Source of the DNA: Microcebus murinus
Taxonomy: Eukaryota; Chordata; Mammalia; Primates; Cheirogaleidae
Reading direction: 5' to 3'
Assembly: GCF_040939455.1 (NCBI RefSeq)
Contig: NC_134108.1
Location: 88,766,001-88,830,000, forward strand
Length of the DNA stretch: 64,000 bases
Shown: piece after piece, positions 1-11,831 of the stretch
Numbering within the stretch: position 1 is the first letter of the stretch
Layout of the letters: each line of letters opens with the position of its first letter
Program-made: the position numbers and the translations under genes
Notes under the pieces: generated by a model
Databases searched by the model: none
The model's input: only the letters and a program-made list of their open reading frames with translations
What the model was told of the DNA's origin: nothing

Positions 1-540
1 CAAAAATGAGGTTTATTGAGGAGAGAAAGATAGGATTATAGGGCAAGAGCAGGTTTACAGAGCATGGTAAATATGCCATAGATGACAACTGGACCCGTTG
101 TCGCAGCAAAGTGAGAGCCAAAGGAAGGGCATAGAGAGAGCTTGTCTGCGGTCTGTGTTTTATTTTATAGTGCCCGGATAGGAGCCTCCCTCATGGTTCA
201 GAAGTCACCAGGAACCACTTTGATTGGACAGTTGGGAGTCACATGACCTGAATCATAACTACAGCATGCAGGTTGTTCTAGGTCAATTTCTGGACTCTGT
301 GGTACCTACGCCCGTTGGCCTGTGGGCTAGAGAGTACTCTGCATTCTTTTGCTGCTGGCTGCCAAGTTCTGATTGGCTGATTTGTAGAGTATGCCCTCCT
401 CACCCAGGTATGGAAAATTAGGATGAGGCAGGACCAACATGAGGGCAACAGCACCCACTTTCATCCCTAGGAGACCCAGAATACCTCACTATCTACCTAA
501 CGCAAATATTTTCCTATCAGCTGAGAGTTTAAAATGTAAT
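1..540 (-). mobile_element. Possible antisense LTR (ERV), cut by window start
   Basis: Read on the minus strand, this block has LTR-like organisation: inverted CCAAT-type motifs (attggctg near 372-380, gattgga near 221-227) upstream of an AATAAA signal (ggtttattg at 11-19). It has no useful ORF; the short frame at 224-421 has no recognisable domain. The outer end lies outside the window and no target duplication can be checked, so this is inference from signal arrangement only. A unique intergenic sequence is the alternative. Confidence 0.3.
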
Positions 541-2470
541 CAAAATTTTACATGGTTTTCTTTTAAATTTTTCTTTCCATTTTGATTCATTAACCAATGT
601 AGCAGGATATCAAATATTCAACTTAGAAATTAATTCAGATGTGCATAGAAAATGTAATTTCTTGATTTGTTTATAACTAATCAGCCTTCCTCCCAAGATG
701 GTTAGCAAGAAAACAATTACTTAAAGGTCCAATCTGTTTGTTTGAGGTCTGATCCTATGGTTTGAATAGTACCTTGAAGTATTACTCAGTTCCTTTTGGA
801 TAAAAGTGGTTTTCAGAGGTTTTCCCTCCCTCTGGCTCTTTCCCTGAGTTTGTCTCTAGGTGTTTGGGAGTGAAGGGGAACATGGAACATCTTGGCTTTG
901 GAGCTAGATGTGGTCCTTGGATCCACACTGAGTCTTTTATTACAATCTGGCCCCTCCCAGTGTCAAGGACTGTATCCCTTCCCTGTCTGGAAATTGTTGA
1001 CCCTTCTGTCATTTAAAGCTGAAGTCTATGATAGGTTTAAGGCATAGTTTGTTTTCTCTTGACTAGGTCAAGGCCTGATAATATTTCCTTGGGTGATTCG
1101 GCCTCGCACTGGTTGGCACTGGCGGTGCAGACTTCTTTGAGGTCCAAAGTGGACCTCCCATTTGGCCTCTACTCAGGTGATCCACACTATAGAGCAGCAA
1201 GCCCTCCTTGCCCTACCATGTTTCTCCCCTAGACTCTCAGTTACTTCTGCAGCCAGCTGGGCCATAAAAAACCAAGAGTAAATTAGGAAATCTAAGCTTG
1301 AGAAGTTGAAATCTCCAGAGTCAAATAAAAAAAAAACCCAAAGCAGGGAATTGAGGTATATTCCTGATAACTCTCATGTTTCTTTCACCTTTCTCTTCTA
1401 CAAATCTCCCTAAGTTTTGCTTTTAAAAAATTTTCCCCAGCCTTACCCTCCCACCATCAAGTAGCAGCAAGGCTTGAAGGTTTTCTTATCATTGGTGAAA
1501 ATGTTAAACTGTGACATTGTTAAAATAAAATTTTTTCAGTTGTGACAAGTGTTAAACTGAGAATTCTATGTATAGGTCTTTCATATTTGGTTATTATATA
1601 TTTTGTAACAAGAGATAAAATTTTTTTAAATAGTTTCTTTCTGGATATTAAGACTTCTAAAAAAAATCCCATTTTACATGTCCAAAGTTAACCATTAACT
1701 TATTTCTTCTCTTTCCCTTCTCTCTGTAGCAAACACTACACTCTTCACAGAGACAACTTGGCCTTCTAATTTGGGAGAAGATATACTCCTCAGAAAGGTA
1801 AAAGAAAAAAGCATATTAATAAAATATAAAATATCCCATCAATGGCTCATGACAAATTCAGATTGCATTTGAAAATCATTGGTCTTATATTCTACCTCCC
1901 TACTGTCTTACATTATTATTGGCTTATTAAATTCAAAATACATTTATTACTAGCCACTTGGTAGGGAATGATGTGGCCAAAAGAAAGATCAGAAGAAGGG
2001 AAAGTTCTTTTCAGAGAAATAAAATATACTCTTTGTCTTTGGGAGCTTATCTATTATATGGAATAAAAATAATATGAACAGGGATCTTCAAACCCATTTT
2101 CAGTCCACAGTCCCCTTCCCCTGTACCTTCTTAGGTTGAGTCTCTGATAAAAGGTGGAAGCTCCCCTGCTCTACCACCAACTAGGAAGGATTGAGGCAGG
2201 ACCCTTCTACTTCTCTTTAACTAGAGGCGACTTTCCTCTGGTTCTGTAAAACATCAGGACCAAGACCACAAAAGCAGTGAAATTCTCAAGGTACCTTGTA
2301 GAATGACTCTTTTTTGGAGCTTTGTCATTGTGGTGGTTTTTAAAACAAAAACTATAGTAGAAAATAATATCATTTTAAATGATCTAGCATCCTAACTAGA
2401 AGCTTGTGGTTTGCCTGCAAGAGCCAATTCACATTAAGCTGTTGAAGAGTATAGCAGAGAATCATGGGAC
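541..2470. other. Unique AT-rich sequence, no gene seen
   Basis: No recognisable repeat consensus, RNA gene or convincing exon. It holds short A and T runs (for example 1326-1336) and several AATAAA-like hexamers of the kind expected by chance in AT-rich DNA. The short minus frame at 782-1012 has no domain and no neighbouring exon signals. Confidence 0.5.
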
Positions 2471-2637
2471 CCATGATATCATTTGCTTTTCTTCTTGGCA
2501 ACCAACTAAAGTATACTTTCAGCTCTCTTGCAGTTGGGCTAAGACCATATGAATGGTTTCTGGCCAACAGAATGAGTGGAAGTAATATATGGTACTTTTT
2601 TGTCTGAATCATGAATTTATCCCACACAAGACTAGTC

Positions 2638-2840
2638 CAGGGGTTAGAAAATTATAGCTGGCAGCTTAACCTAGCCTATCATGATTTTTTGAAAATAAAG
2701 TTTTATTAGAACAAAGCTACAGCTATAGCTGCTTTTCCATTACAATGGCAAATTTGAGTAATTGCAACAAAACCATGTAACTTGCAAAATCAAAAATATT
2801 TATCATCTGGCCCTTTACAGAAAATGTTCAGCAACCCCTG
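2638..2840 (-). mobile_element. hAT-Charlie-type non-autonomous DNA transposon relic
   Basis: The element starts CAGGGGT and ends ACCCCTG, the short inverted ends typical of hAT/Charlie elements. The interior carries the diagnostic 'aataaagttttattagaaca' phrase and, near the right end, 'tatttatcatctggcccttt' followed by 'acagaaa'. A second, oppositely oriented copy is at 46825-46995. The flanking 8-mers (gactagtc, ctctagtg) match at 5 of 8 positions, as expected for an old insertion. No transposase is encoded. The subfamily (MER58-like?) is not certain. Confidence 0.75.
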
Positions 2841-2846
2841 CTCTAG

Positions 2847-2868
2847 TGTCTCTCTCTCTCTCTCCCCT
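2847..2868. repeat. (TC)n microsatellite
   Basis: A short pure TC run immediately right of the hAT relic, grading into a C/T-rich stretch to about 2885. Confidence 0.8.
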
Positions 2869-2896
2869 CCTCACCTCTCTCGCTCACTCCATTATA

Positions 2897-2932
2897 CAAT
2901 AATCTTGGACATAGATTATTGTCCAAGATTAT
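2897..2932. repeat. Interleaved perfect inverted repeats
   Basis: The arms ATAATCTTGGACA (2899-2911) and TGTCCAAGATTAT (2920-2932) are perfect complements around an 8-base loop. A second, overlapping pairing exists: CAATAATCT (2897-2905) with AGATTATTG (2913-2921). The two hairpins are mutually exclusive. No function is known. Confidence 0.85.
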
Positions 2933-3115
2933 GGCCTGTCCAATAAACCGGCCATATTTAAAGATGGTGGCTAATATGAAAGAAGCCTGAATTCTTGAAT
3001 AACAGTGTGGAACAAAGCTTCTCCTACCTTCATTGAACTTTATGTGAGTGAAAATGATATTTTATTGTGCAATGTCACAGAGATTTTAGGATCGTCTGTT
3101 GCAGCAGCTAGCATC

Positions 3116-5237
3116 ACTTTCCCCAGTAGACCCAAAGGCCATATGAATAATTCTCTTTTTGCTCTTGGTGAATCATTCTGATTCCTAATTTACCTGCAAA
3201 CTGGAAATACATCTCTTTATAATACAATCGTTCTGAAAATATCTTCCTTATCAATGCCTATGACAGTACACATATTTCCATTACTTTTAACTACACAGGA
3301 TCCAAACCAGTAGGTGGCTCTAGAAAATATACAGTCATATGTGTGCTCTCTATCCCTGAAAAGGCCCCAAACTGTGCTGGTTTGGGATAGGACTAAGAGA
3401 GCAAGTGACTTTCAAACTCTCTAGTCAGTGTGGATTCATAACTCCCATACATTGAACAAGACTGTGGAAGTGAATAGCTTTGAACAGGAACGCTTCATAG
3501 CACATTTCTCAAAAGAGCTGTTGACCTGGAAAGACCACATGGGAAGGATGTTGATGGCTGCAACCCAACTCCCTCCCACACAAGGCTCAGATATGATAGA
3601 TGAGGACAAGACCTTTGCTACTATGCATATGAATTCCCCTAGTCAGAAGAACACCTGTTCTCCTTCAACAAAGAAGGAATTCCAAGATTGTTAGTCACAT
3701 CAGTTGATATACACATTAAAACTGTAATTTGGATCTTATGGATAGAGGAGAAAACAGTTTAATCAAGACCCAGAGATCTTTTTACTTGGGTAACATGGAA
3801 CAGTAAAACATAAAATGACTCTTAAGACTTTCATTTTCTCACTCCTATGCAGCAACTATCACAAGAAAAAGCTCAAGATCATTTTCAATGGCACCAAGTA
3901 ACTCTTCTGACAGTGGAGCACCACTGAGAGATTATCCATGAGAATGAGTTCTCAATAGGACCAGTGTGTCTTGATGATGGGAATAAACTTCCTTCTGTAA
4001 TCTGGTGCCAGGGAAGTTGGAAGGGTGAACCAAAGCAGTCAGGAGGAAAAGCACATTTCGATTTTAAGTTGTCTCTTACTGGGTGGTTTTGGCAAAACAA
4101 AACAAAACAAAAAACAGGAAAGATGGCAAAACAAATCTTCAATTTTGCAATCCAAAAAAGAAGGAAGCGATTTCAGATGCTCCACAGCCTATACTACTGA
4201 AAACTATTAAATTATTTATAAACTCTCCCCAGGCCTGGTTTTCAGTAGGTATGGTATGTTATGTACACATCATTATCTTTGAATTGCAGTGTAAATGCTA
4301 ATCCAGGCATATTGGTTTTTTAACCAGAATTGAACTTGTTAAAGATGATATGAAAACTTACTCTGTGTACCAATGTCCGTATAGGAAATCCCTTCGAAGT
4401 GTTTTCTTTGTTGTTGTTGTTTGTTTGTTTTTGTATAGAGCATACATAAAGAAAAGTAATATTTTTACCTAGACAAGGTTTTGTGGTAGTGATTCTCAGA
4501 AGAAGCCATTTATGATCTTTTAATCTTAGTAGGAGACTAGTCATAAAATCATGAAAATCCCTCCCCCTTGCAAGGGTTACCTCCCACTGCTATATGGGAA
4601 GAGAAGAGGTGGGTTTTCTGTGTGTCCTTTCTGTGCTGCTTTCTCCAACATCTCCTCCTCCAACTGGCAAGGGCAGGGGAGGGGGTACCCCTGACATTTA
4701 GAGCACCAGAAAGGACCAATGCCCCTCAGGCCCCTGAGATTAAAGTAATTCCTTTGTTATGTCTCTGGAAAACCAATGAGGGGTAAGTCACATTTCCCTT
4801 AACTTTCATTTTATTCTTAACAACACTATCACACGCAGCTGTACAGGAACATTCAACTTTCTCAAGGGCTGGAGAAACTAAAGAGCATTATGCATAGGGG
4901 AAAACTGAAACTGTATAGTAAACATGAATTTCCCATGATCCAAAGGAAAGGAATCCAGGGAAGCAAACCTTCCCAGGACTCCTGACACAGTCACATCCCA
5001 CTCATGACCTCTCTCTGCTGACTTTGCACTTTCCTCCCTCCTCCTTTCCATTCCACCCCCAACCCCACACGTGGCTGGGGACCTACCTGGAGGAAAGGTA
5101 GTATGTCCTTCACTATATGCACACAGGCACTGTTTTCAAACCAGATGCATCTAATTCTCCCAAACAGTGTATTAATCTAAATCGCATTAATTTAGTCTAG
5201 AATGAAGTTCTATGTTAGAATGAATTAACACATATAT
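3116..5237. other. Unique sequence, no gene seen
   Basis: No assignable repeat and no convincing exon. Overlapping short frames between 3885 and 4301 run on both strands through an A-rich stretch (aacaaaacaaaacaaaa near 4098) and look random. A T-rich (TTG)n-like stretch lies at 4410-4432. Confidence 0.45.
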
Positions 5238-5347
5238 ATATGCATATATATGTTATGTTATGTACCCCCTCCCCTGCCCCTGCCAGTTGGAAGAGGAGAC
5301 ATTGGAGAAAGCAGCACAGAAAGCAGTATATATATATATATATATAA
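5238..5347. repeat. AT-rich stretch with two (TA)n runs
   Basis: Runs of TATATA at about 5238-5255 and 5328-5346 flank a C/G-containing spacer. The second run abuts the T-tract of the minus-strand Alu at 5353. Confidence 0.7.
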
Positions 5348-5352
5348 ATTTC

Positions 5353-5695
5353 TTTTTTTGTTTTTTTGAGACAGAGTCTCGCTTTGCTGCCCAGGCTAGA
5401 GTGAGTGCCGTGGCATCAGCCTAGCTCACAGCAACCTCAAACTCCTGGGCTCAATGGGCTCAAGCAATCCCACTGCCTCAGCCTCCCGAGTGGCTGGGAC
5501 TACAGGCATGCGCCACCATGCCTGGCTAATCTTTTCTATATATATATTAGGTGGCCAATTAATTCCTTTCTATTTATAGCAGAGACGGGGTCTCTCTCTT
5601 CCTCAGGCTGGTCTTGAACTCCTGACCTCAAGCTGTCCTCCCGCTTCAGCCTCCCAGAGTGCCAGGATTACAGGTGTGAACCACCGTGCCAGGCC
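5353..5695 (-). mobile_element. Alu SINE, lemur type, full dimer
   Basis: Reverse-oriented dimeric Alu: poly-T, then 'gagacagagtctcgctttgc', the lemur-type right arm 'gagtgccgtggcatcagcct', the A-rich linker (ctatttatag), and the left arm ending 'gtgccaggcc'. A 10-base internal duplication (gggctcaatgggctcaagca) is present in the right arm. No clean target duplication was found because the tail side is a TA microsatellite. Confidence 0.95.
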
Positions 5696-6639
5696 TGGAA
5701 TGAAGTCTTGGAGGGCCTCAGATGTACAGTGAGTGGTGGTGTTTGACATTCTATTTCTGAAAAGACTTGAGGAATGAAGAATAATCTTAATACTCCAAAG
5801 TCCTCCAGGATGGAGAGGACATTTCAAACCTGGTGCCCTTCAAATTTTCCCCACCAGGTGAGTTTCAACCACAGCATTTTATTTTCCCACCTATTTAAAC
5901 ACTTGCTCACCTATAGATACATATACAATTACAAACATACATAGACCTCTTCACAAAACAAGCACTAATTCTCTGAGAAAGTACATGCTAAAGAGTAATG
6001 AGTCGTTTTTTTCCCTTCCTTTTTAAGAATTTTTCCCCTCCTTGACGTCAAATTGTCTGTTCAGACCTGCTGAGAATGTAAAGTAGCCATTGTTCCACTC
6101 TTGTTATCGTAATAGCTGTTCCCTTAGTAGCACAAAGACTGGCCCTAGGTCAATTTGGAATTTTGGCAGCCTCAAGTAGGCTGGGGGTCTGATTCACTTT
6201 CCTTTGCCTTCTAATCAAACAAACCCCATGAACACAGAAAAAGATACGCATTGTTGTGACAGAATTTAAATAAACAACATCAGTGAAGGAATTTCACAAT
6301 TTTGGAAACAATTTGTCTCTACATACAAAGCAGGTGAATAGATCTGAGAAACAATCATCCCTGGAGTCATGAATTCAGCACTTTCATGTCTAGAGATAAG
6401 AGGTGGGAAAAGGCTTCCCTTTTATGTCCCAGGGGACTTGGGAGTCACTCCTACTCCCCACGCCCACCCACATTCTACAAAGCTCTTTACCCAAAGGAGC
6501 TCCTATATCAGTGTCTCTTTATATCATTCAAGAGACCACAATTTCCAGTAATACAATATAGGGCATGATGTAGCATATCCCCAGATGTGACCCTAAGAGT
6601 TGCTGACCCTAGCTGTCATTTTGAGATCACCTGCATTTA
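5696..6639. other. Unique sequence, no gene seen
   Basis: Nothing recognisable. Two overlapping plus-strand frames at 6369-6568 are short and have no domain. A CRE-like 'tgacgtca' octamer occurs at 6043-6050, noted without functional claim. Confidence 0.4.
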
Positions 6640-7240
6640 TCTCCTTAGTTGATTTCTTCAGTGCCTAGATCTCAGGTCCTTCTCTTTAGTTTATTCCTTC
6701 ATTTTAGTCCATCAAAAAAGAGTACATGGAAGGTAAGCCTTCTATGTTCTTGCATGTCTGAAAATGTATTTTCTTTTCATGTTGAATGACAATTTGGCTC
6801 GGTTGAAATTCATTTTCTGTCAAATTTTTTAACATTATGCTCCATTGCTCTCCAGCATCTATTGAAAAGACTGATACATTTATTTAACTTAGCAGCTAAT
6901 AGTCCTCTTCCATTTGAAAAAACATGCTATGCTTTAGCTATGAGAAACTACATGCTTTTACTCCTTTTATAACTTCCTCAGTTGAGTTTTTTCCTGTTCT
7001 TTTTCTGGAAAGCCTATTATCGTATGTTGAAATTTCTGACATTATTTCCTTTCTCCGGCCTTTACTTCATATTTTTACTTTATTGTCTTTTTATTTCATT
7101 TTACATTGTGCTATTTTTTTAACTTTATTTTTCAATTCTTCTATTGAAATTTCATATTGATAAGTGTAACTTTATTTCCCAAGCATTCTTTGCTACCTTT
7201 TTAATTGCATGCTGTTCTTGTTTATGGATTCAGTGTTTTT
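6640..7240 (-). mobile_element. Old L1/HAL1 fragment, antisense
   Basis: The plus strand reads as antisense old L1/HAL1, with phrases such as 'gacaatttggctcggttgaa' and 'aacattatgctccattgctc'. It is T-rich on this strand. The frame at 6924-7160 is a by-product of T-richness, not a gene. Boundaries are approximate. Confidence 0.5.
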
Positions 7241-7259
7241 TTAAATTATCAAATTTTGC

Positions 7260-7470
7260 CAAATTCTTTATAAGGATTATCCTATTATTTCTTGCAATCA
7301 CTCTCTGAGGAATGAAAGATAATTATCATTATTTATGGATAAGAAAAATAAATTTAGCAAGACTATGTTAATTTCTTAAGATCAAAAAGTAAGTAAATCT
7401 AAGTGGTAGAACTGGGGTTTTTCTTCAGAACTAACACCTTTAACCACTGCATTATAATACACTCATTTTC
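7260..7470 (+). mobile_element. MIR SINE
   Basis: Shows the MIR core order in diverged form: a gataagaaaa segment, an 'aagtaagtaaatctaagtgg' block matching the 'agtaagtggcagagctgg' part, and the 'aacacctttaaccactgca' terminal phrase. Confidence 0.65.
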
Positions 7471-7481
7471 TTCATATAGAT

Positions 7482-7935
7482 TGTGGTAGGCTGAATAATG
7501 GGCTCCCAAAGATTTTTGTTGCCTAATCCCTGGAACCTGTGAATATGTTATCTTACATGGCAAAAGGGACTTTGCAGACATGATCAAATTAAATATCTTA
7601 GATGTGGAAGATTATCCTGGATTATCCAAGTGGGTCCAATGTAATCACAATCTTCAAAAAATAGATGAGGAAGGTAGAAGAGTCTCAGGAGAAACAGGTT
7701 GAAGTGATTGCTATCTCTGAAGATAGAAGAAAGGGCCATGAGCCAAGGAATGTAGGCAGCATCTAGCTGGAAGGGGCAATGAAAAGCATTTTCCCCTGGA
7801 GCATCCAGAAATGGATTCATTTTGTGGATCCATTTTGGACTTCTGACTTCCAGAGCTGTGAGACAATACATTTTTGTTGCCTTAAGATACTAAGTTTGCT
7901 CTAATTTGTTACAGCAGCAATATAAAACTAATACA
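7482..7935 (+). mobile_element. MLT1-type solo LTR (ERVL-MaLR)
   Basis: Starts TG (tgtggtaggctgaataatgg) and ends CA (aaaactaataca). Typical internal phrases include 'catggcaaaagggactttgc', 'gattatcctggattatccaa' and 'cttctgacttccagagctgt'. Flanking 5-mers tagat and tatat match at 4 of 5, consistent with the 5-bp duplication of ERVL-class integration. No internal retroviral sequence is attached. Confidence 0.8.
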
Positions 7936-9010
7936 TATATCTTGCACATTTTTTGTTAGATTTATTCCTATATATTCTAAGCTTTTTGTCTATTTAAAAG
8001 GACATTTTTTTCATCAATTACATTTCTAAATTTCATTTCTAAATGATGATTTCTTTGAAATATATTGGTTTTTATATGTTGATTGAATGACAAGTGTTGC
8101 CATCCATTTGGGCTGCTATTACAGAATACCATAGGCCTGGAGGCTTGTAAACAACAGAAATTTATTTCTTACAGTTCTGGAGGATAGGAAGTTTAAGATG
8201 AAAGTGTTGATAGATTCCATGTCTGGTGAGAACCCACTTCCTGGTTCATAGATGGCTGTCTTCTCGCTATGTCTTCACATCGCAGAAGGGGTACAGGAGC
8301 TCTCCAGGTCTCTTTTATAGGGACACTGATCCCATTCATGAAGGCACAAATCTGATTTCACCATCACGACCTAATCACTTCAAAAAGGCCTTACTTCTAT
8401 ATACTCTTACATTGGGGCTAGCATTTCAACATATGCATTTTGGGGTGACATAAATATTCAGTCTATAACAACAAGCCACCTTCCTTAATTCTTGTAGAAT
8501 ACCTAGTGACTTTTGGTTGAAAATTTTGATAGAAAATCATAATATCTGAAAGTACCCATAATTTTTTCTTTCTAATACTCATACTTTGTTTCTTTGTATC
8601 TTTCATGTATTCATTGATTATCTTGTTCTATTCATTGGCTAGGATAACCTGTACAATGTTAATAGTGATAATTTCTGATAAGTATATTTGATGGGCTTGA
8701 TTTGCAAATTATTATTTAAGCTATATGTACTTATGTTCAGAAATAAAATGGGTCAACAATTTTCTCTTTTTATGTTATTCTCACTCAATTTTGTTGTTAT
8801 TCATATATAAATCTTACAGAATTGAAAAGCTTTCCATCTTTTTCTATGTTCTAAAATAGTTCATATGCTATAAATTATCTGTTTTCCTACTTTCAGTAGA
8901 AATTGCTCTTAAATTCTTCTAGGCCAGGTATGTTTTATATGAATAAATTTCTGACTACCTTATCAATATTGCTATCAAGACAATTTCTAATAAGAGTTAT
9001 CAGCTCTTAT
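7936..9010 (-). mobile_element. Old L1 ORF2 fragment, antisense, split by an MLT1 LTR
   Basis: 7941-8090 matches antisense L1 ORF2 (tgttagatttattcctatat, tttttatatgttgattgaat). The match resumes after the LTR at 8476, with 'aattcttgtagaatacctag'-type and 'atttgatgggcttgatttgc'-type text. It is disabled by many stops. The right edge is uncertain. Confidence 0.6.
8095..8470 (-). mobile_element. MLT1-type solo LTR with perfect 5-bp target duplication
   Basis: On the plus strand it begins TGTTGCCATCC and ends CTATAACA. It contains the antisense MLT1 phrases 'aacaacagaaatttatttct', 'agttctggagg' and 'tttcaacatatgcattttgg'. It is bounded by acaag at 8090-8094 and acaag at 8471-8475. It sits inside the antisense L1 and so postdates it. 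Confidence 0.85.
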
Positions 9011-10085
9011 AATTTCAGTTTGGGCAACATATTTTCTTAGAAAATATTTTATTTCATATAGATATTTATATTTCTTAGTATAGCATTGTACATTATGGTG
9101 ATAGATTAACTCTAGGAAAAATCCCAACATTTTGTCTATTTAAAGTGATTTAAAATTGATCAGTTTAACTAGACATAAAATAGTCCCTCTAGTACTATGA
9201 TCACTAAGGACATAGAAAAATTAGCATTTCAGTCATGCTATATCAGTCTGATTCAAAGTTGTAAAAGCGCTATAACAGTCTACAATAAAAATATTAATAT
9301 TCAGAATGGAAATGCTTAAAAACAAGCAAAAATAACATTTAAAATAATTTTTTCTCAGCATTATTTTATTTATAAGGCAAATTAGAAAATTTTAAAATAT
9401 TTTATAAAAGGATAAAACACACTGATTTTTACTTTAAAGTGAAATAAAAATCTTTTCCTCTCAGTATTTATATATTTAAACACATGTGAGTTTCACATGA
9501 AGATCAACTTCTACATGTCTCTATGTAACCTCTACTTTTTGAGGTCTTGTTTTCTAAACTGTAAGCATCTAATTATTAAAAAATATGTCCCAGTGCCTAA
9601 ACAACTGTCTAGAGCATAAGCACATAGGCTCTCAAGGAATTAATTTAAATGACTGGCTGTAAGAATATTTGGTGATCATAAATGCAAATAGCATTTATTC
9701 ATTATTTCACTGTGCTCTACGATATGCAAAGATCTTTGGTAAAGTAATCCCTTTCCCTCTTGAATAGTTTAAGAGGACTAAATTTAAGACTGAATTTCTG
9801 GCATTATTTTGAATACAAAACCACACATTCAAAGAAAACTTTCAACTTAAATAAATTTCATGATTTTGAAATTCATTTATAATGAGAGAATTAATTTTCT
9901 TTCTTTGAGAACTACTAAACAAAGAGAGAATGTGATTATGTCAATTTAAATGAGACAAGATTTCACATATCCAATATCTCTTTTTGCAAATGCATTAAAT
10001 GATTATTTTAATTTTGAAATTTAATATGCTACTCATGACCACAAAGAAATCATAAGGGTATATAACTACATATGCATGTATATAA
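9011..10085. other. AT-rich unique sequence
   Basis: No gene or clear repeat. A weak MIR-like patch (gcatttattcattatttcac) occurs near 9690-9780 but cannot be followed far enough to annotate. Confidence 0.4.
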
Positions 10086-10089
10086 ATAT

Positions 10090-10290
10090 ATAGTCTATGA
10101 ACTTCTTCAGAACAAAAATCATGCTTTATTCCTCTTTTCTCTTCAGCTCTATTATCATACCTGGCAAAATGGAAGTGAGGATAATGCAGGAAGAAAGGGC
10201 AAACACAGAAAGACAGCAAGACAACACCTAACATTGCCTTGGCACAGAGTAAATGCTCAATAAATATTTAAAGAATGAATAATAAATGAA
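10090..10290 (+). mobile_element. Probable L2 3' end
   Basis: The region ends with 'ggcacagagtaaatgctcaa' then 'taaatatttaaagaatgaat', the characteristic tail of L2 elements. An insertion-like AG-rich stretch (10165-10220) interrupts the match upstream. Confidence 0.5.
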
Positions 10291-10892
10291 TTTTTTAAAA
10301 GATGGAAATAGAAAAAAAAAAAGAAATAGGGAATGAACTGGAAGTCTATGTGCCTGAGTATTTAACCATTGTGGAAATTTTATTAAGCAATAAAATGCAT
10401 GGCTTTTTAGAATATTGCCAGACCAATGTTAAACTATTTTGTTTTTCATGCTTTTCTTTTATAAAGACCTATGAAAGAAACCACTTGGCAAGGAATAAAA
10501 TGCTATTCCGGAAGGGAATGTCAGAGCCTTAAAACACTAGCAAAATAAAACTTTACATTGTTTTAATTAAGACTAAGGGAAAGATGTCATAAAGCTTTTA
10601 TTTTTGTGACTCATAGAGAATCCGCAGCCCTCAGAAATTAATTCATGAAATCCCAAGTAATGAGTTTTCAGAATTAAAAGAGAATATTTTTAAATTGGAA
10701 TTTGGAAAATATGTTTTACTCCTGTGATTCCTTGGAAGGCATTTTTAGCAATTTACATTTCTTCCTTTAAATGTATGTAGGTCAAATTACAATTGATTTA
10801 TGATAGGTAAGAGGTGGTGAAGGGACTCCCTAAGGTATGGTTTTTGGTTACTATTTACTGAAAGCATGCCTTTGGTTAATTCAAATACATAT
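10291..10892. other. Unique AT-rich sequence
   Basis: No assignable repeat and no domain in the short frame at 10302-10532, which begins in an A-rich lysine/glutamate stretch. Confidence 0.4.
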
Positions 10893-11205
10893 TGACTTAG
10901 TCTTCTTAGGCTGCCAAAACAAAATACCTTAGACGAGTAGCTCATAAACAACAGAAATTGGTTTCTCAAAGTTCTGGAGGCTGAGAAGTTCAAGATTAGG
11001 ACTCCAACAGATTTGGTATCAGGTGAGGGCTGGTTCACATGTTCTTATATAGTATTTTGTAGCTAGGTCCTCACATTATGGAAAGGGAAAACAAGCTTCC
11101 TTAGGCCTGCTATCTAATTTCTGATCATATCTGGGGAGGCAAGACTCCCCAATTCTTACTGAATTTCATTTCCAAACTTCACTCCCAAAATATTTGTCAA
11201 AGTTG
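10893..11205 (-). mobile_element. MLT1-type LTR, antisense, diverged
   Basis: Starts TGACTTAGTCTTCTTAGGCTGCC and contains 'cataaacaacagaaattggt', 'aaagttctggaggctgagaa' and 'tcaggtgagggctgg', the antisense MLT1 order. The minus frame at 10787-11038 lies across it and is not a gene. Confidence 0.75.
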
Positions 11206-11223
11206 CCAGTATGTGAAAATGAT

Positions 11224-11531
11224 GGGCCCGGTATGGTGGTTCATATCTGTAATCCTAGCACTTCGGGAGGCTGAGATGGTAGGATTGCTTGAGGTCAGGA
11301 GTTTAAGACCAGCCTCAACAAGAATGAGATCCCATCTCTACAAAAAATAGAAAAATTAGCTGAGTATGGCGGTGCACACCTATAATCCCAGCTACTTGGG
11401 AGGCTGAGGCAGGAGGATTGCTTGAGCCCAGGAGTTTGAGGTTGCTGTGAGCTAAGGTGACACCACTGCAGTCTAGTCAGCGCAACAGAGTGAGACCCTG
11501 TCTCAAGAAAGAAAGAAACAAACAAACAAAA
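11224..11531 (+). mobile_element. Alu SINE, dimeric, older strepsirrhine/AluJ-like
   Basis: Complete dimer beginning ggcccggtatggtgg and ending in a degenerate A/GAAA/CAAA tail (aagaaagaaacaaacaaaca). The linker is the simple 'ctacaaaaaatagaaaaatt' form, without the 'actataaatagaaagaaatt' linker of the younger copies here, so it is an older subfamily. Confidence 0.95.
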
Positions 11532-11831
11532 CAATGAGTTGTTCTTCATTTTCTGAGCCCCATTACTTAAAAAATAAAAATATAAAATCTGGCTCTGTAA
11601 TAAGGAGGATATCTAAGACAAAATAAATAGTAGGCATTGATTGGGAAAGAGCAGGATTTACAACGTACACCTCTTTGCATTATAATTCATCATATGGTGG
11701 GAAATCAAGATGGGTTAACCTCCAGTCCAAGCAGCAGAACATGAGAGAGACTGTAAAAGTTTAAATGTAAAAACTATTGCACTAGATTCTCCCCTTGCCT
11801 TGCTAAAGGAAACACATTCTCACATAGCTCC
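11532..11831. other. Unique sequence between Alu and MLT1
   Basis: Nothing recognised in this 300-base interval. Confidence 0.4.

Larger units (their letters stand above)
2475..3115 (+). mobile_element. Ancient LTR (ERVL/MaLR-type), interrupted by hAT relic
   Basis: The left part contains the 'ggccaacagaatgagtggaagt' phrase and the right part the 'gcctgaattcttgaataaca ... ttatgtgagtgaaa ... gagatttta' order seen in a common class of old mammalian LTRs. The two halves are separated by a hAT relic at 2638-2840. Similar blocks lie at 47101-47570 and 52030-52330. The exact family was not assigned. Divergence is high and no ORF is present. Confidence 0.45.

Noticed and set aside
6043..6050. CRE site promoter
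   Set aside because: An isolated tgacgtca without a CpG-rich context, transcript or neighbouring gene is not enough to call a promoter.
11295..11549. Frames across Alu copies (also at 5405, 20227, 40181, 55571, 59085, 63526)
   Set aside because: The familiar [15 protein letters not shown] peptide is a conceptual translation of antisense Alu, not a gene.
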